Below, piece after piece: positions 1 to 10,489 of a DNA stretch of 64,000 bases (the first letter of the stretch is position 1; the number at the start of each line of letters is the position of its first letter). The stretch comes from Lophius americanus (lineage: Eukaryota > Chordata > Actinopteri > Lophiiformes > Lophiidae), in NCBI GenBank assembly GCA_037951165.1, contig JBBDHG010000015.1:9466501-9530500 (forward strand), in the 5' to 3' direction. The notes below the pieces were generated by a model, which did not search any database, had not been told where the DNA came from, and worked only from the letters and a program-made list of their open reading frames with translations. The position numbers and the translations under genes were made by a program.

Positions 1-707
1 CTTTCTGGGATCTTCCAAAGCTACCCCTAGAAATTTTTTAGAAAAGTCAATCCATTCTTCTATTTTTGGACAAATATTTATAATATATATACCAATAAGT
101 TCGATGGTATTATATTGTAAACCGAGCAGGAAGTCGGCCAATACAAATTAAATCTGTGATTTTCAGGGGCTTCAGCCTTTTCCAGGCGTTGTACTTTAAT
201 GAGCTCATCCTAGAGTTTTAACCTGATTAACTGATCACGGCTGTGGTGTCATTATGCAGTCTGAGTAAGGTGTGGAAGATCAGACCAGTGTTAACATCAT
301 CATGGCTGGTGGCCTCCCCGACGGGCACCCAGGTGCAAGGGCACGATCAGCGCTGCTCGCAACTTTAATTTGCATGTGGATTTCCTGGCAAGAGAACAAA
401 CAAAAAGTCTACTGAGCAATTTCACTGACAGGTGATTTTGTTATCTCCGATTATTTAACTTATTTTAATATTTCCAGGCCTGAATGAAAAATGTTAGTCA
501 GTAAATTCACCAGGAGTGCAAAGAATCAGCAGTTTCCTAACCAGCTAATTATCTTCCTCCTACCATCTCTTTCTGTTACAGGGTGAGGGTTTGTGTGTTT
601 GGGTATATGTGCGTCTTACTTGTGATTTTCAGCATTTTGTAGCAGCCCTCCCCACCATTTTATAGGAATTATTACCAGATGTCACATAACCGCATCCAAA
701 TGGTAGA
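1..707. other. Unassigned non-coding DNA
   Basis: I see no gene, recognisable repeat or long convincing frame here. The stretch is AT-rich single-copy-looking DNA with one GC-richer patch near 305-360. Confidence 0.5.
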
Positions 708-1021
708 GAGACTTTATTTTTATGGTGCTTTTCTAGCTGCTCGACCACTCAAAGCGCTTCACAACACGAGTCAGCATTCACCCACTCAAACAAACATTTA
801 TACATTGTTGACAGAAGCTGCCATGCAAGGCAGTAGCAGCTCATCAGGAGCGGTAACAATTCAAGCCATCATGCAACACCAATGGAGCAGCCATTTGGAG
901 CGACTTGTGGTTCAGTATCTTGCTCAAGAACACTTTGACATGTAGACCAGAAGGGCCAGGAATCGAACCACCTTCCTTCAGATAAGTGGACGGCAGCTCT
1001 ACCTCCTGAACCACCATTGCC
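708..1021 (-). repeat. tRNA-derived SINE, reverse orientation
   Basis: Read on the minus strand, the element starts at about 1021 with a tRNA-like head. It has an A-box-like TGGTTCAGGAGG (1002-1013) and a perfect B-box GGTTCGATTCC (959-969), the spacing expected of an internal RNA polymerase III promoter. The body passes through a stretch like CTTGAGCAAGA, then ends near 708 with an AAGCGCTTTGAGTGG-like tail shared with fish LINE 3' ends. That architecture (Pol III head plus LINE-like tail) is the known SINE design. The 88-residue plus-strand frame inside it is not a gene. A degenerate relative is at 20071-20250. Confidence 0.72.
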
Positions 1022-1075
1022 GTAAAACCCAACTCCACCAATGATCCACAATCTCATTCTGTAATGAGTTCTATT

Positions 1076-2472
1076 TACAGGTTAGCCATGAAATTATAGC
1101 CACTGACAGCTGAACTCAGAATAACATTGATTGTGTGGTGAAATGACACCTGTCAATTGGAGGGGTACATTAGGCAGGAATTGGGAGCATCTTGTTCTGA
1201 GGTTGTTGTGTTGGAACCAGAAAAAAAATGTGCATGCGTTATGGTCAATGGGACTTTGACAGGCACCATATTATAATGTTTAGAAAGCTAGGTCAGAAAT
1301 CTCTAGAGCAGCTAGAGTTTTCATCAAATCGGGATATGGTCTTCCCCCTACTGATTTCAGGATAGGATGTTTAAATGTATAAATGAAAAGAATGGATATT
1401 CCAAAAATGATACAATAACCTGTATACCGGTGTGGGAAAAAAATCCCTTCTGTGTCACAACAGTGTTTGAATTGTTGCTTGCAAATCCTGGAGTCCACCT
1501 GCATCCCTAGTTAGCCACAATGGTGAGCTGTGAGAGTGATCAAAGGGCAGGTGTGACCAGACAGGCTCACAGCTGTCACACTGTCACCGAAAGACACAGA
1601 GACATGGAGAGAGAGATGAATCTGATGGTTGTGATGGAGGAGAGAAGGGGAAAGAACAGGAATTGGCAAAAGAATACAGAAGAGACAAGGGAGACAAGAA
1701 ACGAGAAAATGAGGGCATTGGGTAAAGATGGTTAAAGATGGGAAATGACAGGAGGTGAAAAAAAGGATGTGATGGAATAAAGAGTAGATGGAGAGATTAG
1801 CAAACATTTGCATTTAGGAGAAAATTTTCCAAAAGGGAGAAGTGATGACCGGCATGAACCTGGAAACCTACTCCTAGCAGCTGTCCTCATGTGTTCTCAA
1901 CTCTGTACCAAAGTGGTCTCAGGAATGACAAGGGAACCAGGTTATGGCGTCAAGACACAGTGATGCCCTTGGGGTGCAAAGGCTAGTCTAAATTGCTCAA
2001 TGACTGATGGAGAAGTTTATGCTGTTTCTGATGGGTATGGGGCTGCGTAGCCGCATGAGACCATTACGACTCATGTCGTAATGGTCTGGTCTGATGAATC
2101 ATGATTTCTTTTATACCATGTGGATTGCCGGTTGCGTGAGAATCCAGCTGCTGGGAAATCTTTGGTCCTACCATTCATGTGGATGTTACTTTAAGACGTA
2201 CTTCTTGCCTTTTTCAGTAGGGAATGATTTTTAGGAAAACAAAGGAATCAAATATTTGATTTCTCAATCCAATCCAGCATCAGTGTGCTGATCTACTGAG
2301 TTTGGGCTCAAATTCACTTCATAACTTCCATGACTCTGGATCATAATGGCACCATATACCACAAAACACCTTCAGAGGTCTGGCTGAGTCCATGACTCAA
2401 TGGGTCAGAATTGTTTAATGATGTAAAAGCAGGATCTAAACACTATTAGGTAGGTGGTTGTAGTGTTTTGCC
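1076..2472 (+). mobile_element. Tc1/mariner element, broken and interrupted copy
   Basis: The left end (1076-1325) and right part (1905-2472) match, from memory, a Tc1-like transposon widespread in fish. The left end has the terminal repeat followed by a CACTGACAG stretch. The right part holds transposase segments such as GGGGCTGCGTAGCCGCA (2039-2055) and TGGTCTGATGAATCA (2087-2101), and finishes with the GTAGGTGGTTGTAGTG terminus. The transposase frame is destroyed by deletions and stops. About 580 bp (1325-1904) between the halves does not resemble the element and looks inserted or replaced. Several other fragments of this family lie in the window, and every one whose direction can be read is in this orientation. 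Confidence 0.75.
2058..2087. repeat. Perfect 13-bp hairpin inside the Tc1 remnant
   Basis: The arms AGACCATTACGAC (2058-2070) and GTCGTAATGGTCT (2075-2087) are exact reverse complements around the 4-base loop TCAT. It sits where the transposon's internal sequence is deleted, so it may have arisen during repair. Confidence 0.9.
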
Positions 2473-3337
2473 TTTCTTGTCCGCTGTCTCTCTATTCTGG
2501 CTTTTCCCACTACTCCAGTACCTCCCTACTCTTGTACAGTTCAAACATAGATCAATTAAAATCTTTTGCATTACTTTGAAAGAGTTGTATGGAAGACAAG
2601 ACGTTGAGCAAATATTCAACATGACCTTTTTTTCCGAAGGCCTGTATTCCAATAAATACTTATTTCCTGTTGATCTAATTGGCGCCTGGAGGAATTTGTC
2701 TTCATCAATAATTGAGTAATAACAGGCGGCACAGACTGCCATTATGATGGATTTATTACGGTTGGGGTGGTGGTGTGGGGGGGCTATTATTTATTAAGCA
2801 GCTCTTTGAAACCACCCGCCAACGTGTCTAACACTAGTGGAGTGCGCTGCAGTCACGCTGAAGCGGCACATTCTCCCCTTTGGCTACAGAGAGAGGTGGA
2901 GGAAAACATGTGTTGACTCAGTGGAGTGAGTGCAGAGCTATTTAAATAATAAAAAACTATGGAAGCCTGTCTGCGCTACCGAACCTGCAGGCCGGCTCAG
3001 TTGTAATTCTGGACGTATTATATAATTTCCTATTGATATCTGGCTGGATGTGTCTTTGAGTTGCACCTAGTAGCCATAATAAGAAATTAAAATTTGGTTT
3101 CTACTTTAGGATCAAGTCTTTCCCTTTCTCTGAGGACAAAAAATGACTTACTGCCCCCCACCGTTAAGTCGGTGCTGGACTGCGGTGACGTTTTTACACA
3201 TGTATGCATCTTGATTAAGCCTACTCTCAGTCTTAGAATTGAAGCATATCTTCACGTGGAAAGATTTAAATAATCGCATAGTTAGAACGAGGGACTTTCA
3301 TTGTGTTAATGAAATATTAAAGGCTTTTGGTATTACA
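2473..3337. other. Unassigned non-coding DNA, one possible conserved element
   Basis: No gene is visible. The part at 2625-2760 is rich in ATTA/TAAT-type motifs and not repeat-like, so it could be a conserved non-coding element. That is only a guess from composition. Confidence 0.3.
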
Positions 3338-3424
3338 TAATTGTGTTTAGTAAATTCAACATACAGTAATTGTTTTCAGTAAATGTAACATACCTGTAAC
3401 TGTGTTTAGTAAATTAAACATACC
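3338..3424. repeat. Short tandem repeat, three units of about 29 bp
   Basis: Three imperfect units start with TAATTGTG, TAATTGTT and TAACTGTG (3338, 3367, 3397). Each contains a TAGTAAAT- or CAGTAAAT-like core followed by AACATAC. Confidence 0.8.
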
Positions 3425-3937
3425 TTTTTTTATTTACCAGTGTGTGAACCGATTGATGAAGATCTTCACACAGTGCACCAGCTTCTGTTAATGTTTCACA
3501 TCCAATAGTTGTTGTTTCTGCTGTTGGTTCTGTTGTATGTGACTTATCTGTCCAGACTGGAGCACTTTCATTTTCAAAATGGACATGATGCATTATGGGT
3601 ATGCAACTGCATATGAACAGTGAATACAAGACAATGTTGGCATTGTACATTATTTATGAACCAGCAAATAACAATAGAAAATGAAATACCAGCACATTTA
3701 TTTGAAATGGAAGATCTGAAAAATTGGGGGCTGACACTAAAAGCACATACAATAAATTACAACAAGGAATTGAGAGAAATAATGACATTTTATTATTATT
3801 ATTATTTTAGTTTTTGGTCAACACTGCGTTGATCCAGTACCAGTAGATAAAATAATACAGCCAAAACAATAAAACTGCATGTCTCATATTGTATCTATAA
3901 CACCTGTCTATCAGGATATTATACTTGAAACCAGGAG

Positions 3938-4052
3938 CATGGGCGCCCAAACTTATTGATGCATATAAAAAGGGTATGCTATCCGACAGAAGGGCTACTG
4001 TATAACAAAAAGCTGAAAAAGTTAATGCTGTTTCTGATAGAAAGGTGTCAGA
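3938..4052 (+). mobile_element. Tc1 transposase fragment
   Basis: This internal piece is from the same Tc1 family as at 1076. It runs from a CATGGGCGCCCAA stretch through GCTGAAAAAGTTAATGCTG to GATAGAAAGGTGTCAGA. Neither terminal repeat is present and there is no open frame. Confidence 0.7.
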
Positions 4053-6064
4053 AAAACACAGGAGGACCTACTTCTTAGACCACTTTGGTAAGAACAAACC
4101 AACACAGAACACGGACAGACAATAACACCCGCAGTTATGGAGACTGTTCGACCTCTTCATTTATTCAGCTAAAAAGGGGTCCTGTCAAAGTTGTCTGTAT
4201 CCTTACAACTTTTTTTCAATTTCCAATCGTTTTAAGTTCTACCTGAATGCTTTTGAATTAATAATATAAACACAAAAGAATTAATATTGTTTTGCTCTTT
4301 TTATTCGTTTCCGTAATGGATTTTCATATATACTCGTAATTATATGTTAGGCACTTTATTTCCCCATCTCTCTGAAATGCTTTGCCTACATAAACCTGCC
4401 TCGTCTGGAGTCGCAGCCACCTGTGGATTTAAAAAAACAAAAAACATCTGCAGCATTCTCTGCAGAAGGAAATACTGCCAGTCGCTCCTTTTTGAGAAGG
4501 GAGAATGCATCAGCAACCTGACACAACAGTATTTATGAACTACACAACACACAATAAGTAAAAGTCACATGTTTAACATGTGCTTTTCTTTTCAGGGTTG
4601 AAGTTTAGCAACTGAGATTGTTGTAGGTTGGAAGATAAATGGTCCTTTCTGGATCCTGAATATTCTACTGTAATATTTCCACAATAGTCTCAAGTTTAAT
4701 TTAGCGATTTTATTCAAAGAGGTACATGTATCTGTTTCACAAGCATGTATCTGGGCAAAAAAAAGGGTTCCTGTTAGCCTGTATAAATATGTCATCTTAA
4801 AGCAATTGAATAATCAAATGGCGGTTGGTGGAACGGCGGAAAGAGAGTAGAGCAAACAGTGACAGAGAGGAAACAAACGTGTGCGAAGCATCCCTTCTTA
4901 AATACATACTTAACACTAGATCTGCACACTACACACTCTGTGGAGTACAGTAGGGAATAAAGTGTAAGTGATGAAGCAGCAGAAGCATGCCAACGTCGAT
5001 AAGGATCCAGCCTGACATTAATTTAAGTCCTCTTCCTCTCATGCTGCAACACTGGGACTTCTGCATTGAGCCAGTGGCCGAGTGATAATTAAAAGGATAA
5101 TGGTGATGGCAGTGGTTGGGATGGCAAGGCCCGAGGGCTGCCCACCACTATCAGGGCAGCCACAAAAGAGAGTTGATCCATTTAAACCCATCCACCCACT
5201 AATCCTCACCTCCAGATAATAATGCACAGCACCTCTCCCACCGTCTGAGAAGACCAGAATTTAGAAGAAAAGTGGGAGTCACACATATAGCCTTAGCTCT
5301 CCGGTTGAAATCTAATTGTTAAATCTAAAAAATCTAAAATCTAATCTAAATCTATTCTTCCCTCTGCGTGTTTCTCTTTGCTATCCTCACTTCAATCTTT
5401 AATGAAGATTAAGGAGATCTAACTAAGCTTTATCAATATGAGTGAGGAGGGGAGGAATGGCATAATCAGGGGGGAACTTAAATACACACATATAAACACA
5501 CACCCAATCCAAAAGTACAACCTGCAGCAAATTTAAAGTCTGCGTTTTTGTAATTCAACAAACAGAGTGATGTGCCTTTTCACCCAGATCAATCGTGCAT
5601 GAAATAAGTTATGTGCAACACTTTAGTAATATCATATTTGTCCTATCATATAGCATATCAATCATCCGCTCTCAATGCTTTCCATGTGTAGTGTATCAGA
5701 GCTGGTAGATGTCAGATCCATATTTATACACTCAAAAATAACTTGTTGGACTTAGTTAATCCAATTATGTCGACAATTTCTTTCTCTTTCTTTTTTTTCA
5801 ATTTCTTGCTTTTATCCTTTCCTTTCCAGCTGTCTCAGCATACAGAGTGAGGATCTGGCTGCCTTGCAGTGCCACACAGTTTTGAGTTTCCAAAGGACCG
5901 AAAAGGGGGTTGAGGGGATGGGAGGAAGTAGTGAGAAGAAAGGGAGAAACACAAAGGGGGTCGGGGGAACAAGGGATGTGTTTGTTTGTGGATGTGAGTG
6001 TCTGTAAGTGTGTATGTGTGTGTGCGAGTGAAAAAGATTGTCACTGTATGTACATTCAAGTGGG
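4053..6064. other. Unassigned non-coding DNA
   Basis: No gene is visible. Minor structures are a hairpin at 4557-4590 (CACATGTT/AACATGTG) and a short AATCTA-type tandem run at 5308-5356. The plus-strand frame beginning at 5910 is driven by a GTGT run at 6000-6030. Confidence 0.45.
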
Positions 6065-6565
6065 GGGTCATGTAAACGCCAGGCCGACCACCAACGATAG
6101 GCAGAGAGGTCCCCAAGCCACACTCGCGCCGCACGCCAAGACCAAGAGACAGCCAACCCGGACCAAGGGTAGGCCCTCAGAAGGATAGTAGAAAGAGGAA
6201 CACCGGGCCACCCAGAGACCAGTACCTTCCAAAGCCCGAGTAGAACCCACAGCCCAGTCGAGACCCACCCAGATCCCCGGCGCGAGGCCGGCCACACAAA
6301 GGAGATGACAGAGCTCATCCCGATACCCGTCCCCAAGAGGACAGACTGAGGTCCCCTGAGGGGGCCACAGAGGGAGCACCCACCGCCAGGGCCCACGTCC
6401 CCAAGAACCCACGCACCTGAGACTGGCCCAGCACCCTAACACAGAGCCTAACATATGGCGGAGAGGCCAGGGCCTCCCAGACCGATCCCCCGAGGAAGCT
6501 GGACGTCGCCCCCACGGGCCAACGGAAACACCACGGGAAAGACTGACCCCACCCCCATCCACTAG
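6065..6565. repeat. GC-rich island, probably LINE-derived repeat
   Basis: About 500 bp of C/G/A-rich DNA stands out against AT-rich flanks. It contains runs such as CCAAGACCAAGAGACAG, CCCGGCGCGAGGCCGG and CCGATCCCCCGAGGA. I recall very similar GC-rich blocks dispersed in perciform genomes in retrotransposon untranslated regions, but I cannot name the family. Three overlapping reverse-strand frames (104-194 residues) exist only because the block is stop-poor; they show no domain and are not called as genes. Confidence 0.45.
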
Positions 6566-6831
6566 CATGCATGTCACAATCCTTAATATTCCCTGTGCAA
6601 TCTAAGCAAACGTGAGACTCTCTGAACATACTTTGTCCTGTGAATTGAGTCCTATGAAGGATGTTGTACTGTATGAGCTGTAGATTTGGTGCGTTTGGTC
6701 ATTTTAAAGGAATTACAACTGATTTGCAGCCAAAAATGAGGTCTGGTTTGATAGATAAATCTGTCTCCCACTTGGAAGTTGGGAGAGAACGTCTGTAATA
6801 TGTTCTGACCAGTAATACATTTATTTTGAAT
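6566..6831. other. Unassigned DNA between GC island and LTR
   Basis: No feature recognised. The base just before 6832 marks the left edge of the LTR. Confidence 0.4.
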
Positions 6832-7320
6832 TGTTACGTGCGCCACCTTTCACTGCTCTGCAAACATGCTCTTCCCCGTTTTCATTCATGTTTTCTACAT
6901 GTCATTAACGTCTGCTCTTTCCCCGCCTTATACGGTGCTCATTGGCCGGAGGCTCACCAGTATAAAGGCGGAGGAGGCGGAGCTGAGAATCCGAGAAGTC
7001 TTTGCTTTCCTTATGCACTCCCATAGTAGAAACCATGTTAAATTGAGTTGGGAGTTCCTGGCAATCCCGTTTTCGGTCCTTATAAATGTTTTAGTTTAGA
7101 CCGGGAATTTAGGTCAGGGGACAAGCTCAGATCCGACGGCCCACTGCTTGGCTGGTTTGTAGATTTCTCCCTCTTTTTGTTTGTGTTGGCCAGGGCTCCA
7201 TTCTCCACATGCTTTGATTTGTGAGTATTCCCATAAAACACGGTTAAACTGCAGCATTTGGTGGCTTTCTGTATGTGTTATGAATCCCTCTGAGCCACGT
7301 ACTGAATAAAGATGGTAACA
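6832..7320 (+). mobile_element. Long terminal repeat (LTR), 5' copy
   Basis: The 489-bp segment begins TGTTAC and ends GTAACA, a six-base terminal inverted repeat with the canonical TG...CA ends. Inside are an inverted CCAAT box (ATTGG, 6941), a TATA box (TATAAAGG, 6961-6968) and a poly(A) signal (AATAAA, 7305-7310) ten bases before the end. A primer-binding site lies four bases downstream. These together make this a 5' LTR reading rightwards. No matching 3' LTR was seen in the window, and the element is interrupted by a LINE at about 7848. Confidence 0.78.
6961..6968 (+). promoter_or_regulatory. TATA box of the LTR
   Basis: TATAAAGG lies about 16 bases downstream of an inverted CCAAT box. 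It is placed as expected for the U3 promoter of an LTR. Confidence 0.65.
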
Positions 7321-7324
7321 TATA

Positions 7325-7338
7325 TGGGGGCTCGTCCG
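7325..7338 (+). promoter_or_regulatory. Primer-binding site complementary to tRNA-Pro 3' end
   Basis: TGGGGGCTCGTCCG matches the first 14 of the 18 bases of the well-known tRNA-Pro primer-binding site. It begins four bases after the LTR's CA end. In LTR elements this is where the tRNA anneals to prime minus-strand DNA synthesis. The last four bases of the usual site differ. Confidence 0.75.
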
Positions 7339-7751
7339 CTCGTTAAATTGTGAGTTCTATTGAGGTGTCTTTACAATTGTTTGACGTATCATATAGTCTA
7401 GGTAGGTAAGGCTCGTCCTTAACAGCTTCTTAATTCCCTTGTTTACTCGCCAATTACACTGATTCTCAGCGAAATGCACACAGGAGTTACTGTTTATATA
7501 TGTAACATCGTGGCTTATATATGGTGTGGGTTTCCTGTTCCGCTTGTTATTTGTATTGTAGATAACAGCATGATTTATGTGGTTGACATAAATTCAACAT
7601 TATAAATTTAGAAACCAAACATAGACTAATGCGTGATTGGTACTGCCACTGTCTACTTAATGCTATTGGGTGTCAGCTGGTTGGATGATTGAGGAATGCA
7701 GTTTTTGTCCTTCGTAAATTTCTCTTATCTGATCTCATTGTATTAAGAATT

Positions 7752-7847
7752 ATGGAGTTCAATTTAGATGCTTTTGTGGCTGATCCGAGTCTTGACACGC
7801 TTAATCGCAGCATTAAAAAGCATTTATTGGTTATTGCTGCTCACTTT
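7752..7847 (+). pseudogene. gag N-terminus of LTR retroelement, truncated
   Basis: An ATG at 7752 opens MEFNLDAFVADPSL, followed by a charged helix ending near IAAHF. This resembles the N-terminal region of gag-like proteins of fish LTR retrotransposons, which typically start with a FDL-xxF-xxPT/SL motif. The start lies about 415 bases after the primer-binding site, a normal leader length. Only about 32 residues remain before the frame passes into LINE sequence, so this is a broken gag. Whether the element is Ty3/gypsy or an endogenous retrovirus cannot be decided from this fragment. Confidence 0.55.
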
Positions 7848-8734
7848 TGTATTTTAGGTGTCCATGTCTGTTGTCCAGCTAGTGGCCGACGAAAGACTTT
7901 TTAAATCTTCTTGATGCTTTTAATCTTGTACAGTCTGTTACTGGTCCCACACAAGAACATGGCCACACGCTGGACCTGGTTTTAACGAGTGGTCTACATG
8001 TTTCTAATGTTGACATTTGTGATGCTGTCTTCTCAGATCACATGCCTGTTTTATTTGAGGTCACTCTTCCCTGTCATGATGTTAAACCGTTCACTCCGCC
8101 ACGCCGGTGAAGTGTGGTTAAAACACTGCTGCTCAGTTCTCTGCTGCTTTTGAAGATGCCACTCAGATACCGATTCTTGTTCTAGCACTGAGGAGTTAAT
8201 GACGTCATTTCTCTCTGCCTGTGAAAACATTATGGACCCCACTTAAAACCAGGCATCATAAACATAAATCTGAGCCCAGGCTAAATGACACGACTCATGC
8301 TGCGAGACGTGAGTGCAGGAGAGCAGAAAATCTACAAAGACCAAATATTTGTCTGATATTATTTCAAATAAATGTCGGAAACCTCGTGTTCTTTTTAAAA
8401 CAATTCATTTTCTGCACTTTTTTGTTGAAAAGATTGCCACAGTGAGGAATAACATCTCTCTGCCTTCATTTGACACAACTGTCTCCATCACATGCTCTGC
8501 TGTCTTTCAGTTTGAGTCGGTGTCTCTTTCTTGTTTAACGGAAATTACTGCAAATCTTAAACCTGCAGGCTGTACCACAGACATTGACCCACCTCGCCTT
8601 TCTAAAGAGGTTTGGGGAGCTATTGGACCTGACGTCCAAAACATTATAAACAGCTGTCTTGCTTCAGGCGTTGTAACATCCTGGTACAACGTGGCACAAC
8701 AACAGCAGTACAACCCCTAATAGAAAAAGCCAGC

Positions 8735-9280
8735 TTGGACAGCTCCATTCTTTCAAACTTTAGACCGATCTCTAAACTCCTGTTCATGTCCAAAGTTTTA
8801 GAAAAGACTGTACTCGTTCAATTACAGTCTTTTTTAAACAACCATGGCATTCTTGAGGTCTTCCAGTCGGGTTTTAAAGCCCTGCACAGCACAGAATCTG
8901 CACTTTTAAGAGTTTTTAATTACCTTTTATTAACCACAACCTCTGGTGATTTCGCAGTTTTAATGTTTTTAGATCTAACAGCTGCTTTTGACACAGTGGA
9001 CCACAGCATTATCATCTATCGCCTGGAGCGCTGTGTGGGTATCAGAGGCACAGCCTTACAGTGGTTCAGGTTTTATCTGTCAGGGAGAAGCTTTTCTGTT
9101 AGCCTGGGTGACTGTGTCTCGTCCATTGTCCCTCTTCCATGTGGAGTCCCCCAGGGTTCCATTCTTGGGCCGAACCTTTTTTCTTTATATTTGCTCCCCT
9201 TGATTTTAAGGAAACATGGTATCACTTACCATTTCTATGAAGATGACTCACAAATATACCTGCCACTAAAAAAAAAATGA
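8735..9280 (+). pseudogene. L2-like LINE reverse transcriptase fragment
   Basis: The 181-residue frame carries reverse transcriptase landmarks. FRPISKL is at residues 9-15. The motif A FLDLTAAFDTVDH has its catalytic Asp near residue 80. GVPQGSILGP is at 137-146, and the catalytic motif reads YEDD (168-171) where the family usually has YADD. Both catalytic aspartates remain. The frame ends prematurely after a lysine run coded by an A-rich stretch at 9268-9279. Downstream residues continue in another frame at 9308, showing a frameshift. As a polymerase it would have acted on the LINE's own RNA during target-primed integration; this copy cannot. Confidence 0.8.
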
Positions 9281-9307
9281 TGCCAGTTCTGTAAATTTGT
9301 TGTTGGA

Positions 9308-10080
9308 GTGCCTGAAGGACATCAAAGCCTGGATGGCCCTAAACTTCTTACATTTTATGACAGCAAAACGGAAGTCATACTGTTTGGACCTAGTGGTATC
9401 ATCGATGCCTCTGCTATGGACCTGAGTTCCCTGCAGCCATTTTTAAAATCTACTGTGTCAAACCTTGGCGTCAAAATGGACAGTAATTTTAAAGTTGACA
9501 AACAGATAAACTCCGTGGTTAAATCCAGTTTTTATCAGTTGAGGCTTTTAGCCAAGGTTGAGACCTTTTTAGCCTTTAATGATTTTAAAAAGCTTATTCA
9601 TGCTTTTATTACAACACAAATGGACTACTGTAATTCACTTTACTTTGGCGTGAGCCAGACCTCCCTCTCACATCTACAGTTTGCATCAAAATGCCGCCGC
9701 TCGGCTTTTAACAGGCTCACGCAAGCGAGAGCACATCTCCTACATTCTGTACTCTCTTCACTGACTACCAGTACGTTTAACGGTGCATTTTAAGGTTTTA
9801 TTGTTTGTTTTTAAATCCATGAATGGGTTGGCACCCACGTACATTTCTGACCTCTTAATGACTTACACTCCGTCGAGGTCACTGAGGTCAGCTGGCCCGT
9901 AGACTCTGGTCGTCCCTAAATTTAAACTGAAAATGAGGGGCGACCGAGCTTTCTCTGTTTTAGCCCCAAAACTGTGGAATGAGTTGCCCCCTCATGTGAG
10001 GACAGCCCCCACTCTGTCTGTTTTTAAATCTCACCTTAAAACTCTTTTTTATTCCTTGGCTTTTAATCCAGGATGAGTTG
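9308..10080 (+). pseudogene. L2-like LINE C-terminal region
   Basis: The 161-residue frame 9308-9793 and the frameshifted continuation to about 10080 match the region after the reverse transcriptase in L2/CR1 LINEs. Recognisable pieces are SNLGVKMDSNF, QMDYCNSLYFGV and, downstream, APKLWNELPPHVR and FKSHLKTLF. Homologous segments of a different L2 subfamily lie at 20291 and 61557. Confidence 0.72.
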
Positions 10081-10232
10081 GGGGACTTTTAAATCTTTCC
10101 GGTCTTACTGCTTTTATTTGATGTAACACTGTGTTTTAATCATGTGTCTATGTTGTCATTGACTGTACAGCACTTTGGACAACTCTGTTGCTTTTTAAAT
10201 GTACTTATAAATAAAGTTGAGTTGAGTTGAGA

Positions 10233-10489
10233 GTTGAGTAGCAGAGTAGATTACGTACCCAGAAAGTCTGAATTTAATGGGTAGTACAGTCGATTAGGTC
10301 CAATTAATAGAGTAATCTGGGATGGATTAGAATTTGTCTATAAATGCAGTTGTTTCAGAAAGAGATATTTTTGGGTTTTGGTGGAAAATTAATACATCAG
10401 CATAAAAGCTTATCCTCTGACACACGTTTGCTGTTTGAATCCCTTTATCATTTTTATTTTGCTGGATTGCAGCTGTTAATTGTTCAATA
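10233..10489. other. Unassigned DNA right of the L2 insertion
   Basis: If the LINE inserted into the LTR element's gag, the rest of gag should resume here. I could not recognise it in any frame, so the retroelement may be truncated at this point. Confidence 0.35.

Larger units (their letters stand above)
7848..10232 (+). mobile_element. L2/Maui-like LINE, 5'-truncated and mutated
   Basis: The order of parts is that of an L2-clade LINE. The C-terminal half of the endonuclease is at 7856-8090 (DAFNLVQSVTGP, then HTLDLVL and SDHMPV motifs). A linker is at 8240-8700, reverse transcriptase at 8735-9277, and the C-terminal region at 9308-10080 (DYCNSLYFG, later LWNELPP). It ends with the 3' tail AATAAAGTTGAGTTGAGTTG (10211-10230), the short tandem tail typical of this clade. 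Several stops and frameshifts separate the segments, so it is dead. The left edge coincides with the interrupted gag at about 7848; the right edge is taken as the end of the GTTGA repeats. Confidence 0.8.

Noticed and set aside
708..1021. A functional tRNA gene in the SINE head
   Set aside because: Only the A- and B-box region is tRNA-like; a full cloverleaf cannot be folded by eye, and the sequence continues into a SINE body.
5812..6629. Reverse-strand frames of 104-194 residues, Trp/Gly-rich
   Set aside because: They arise from the stop-poor GC-rich block; three overlapping frames are equally open and none shows a domain.
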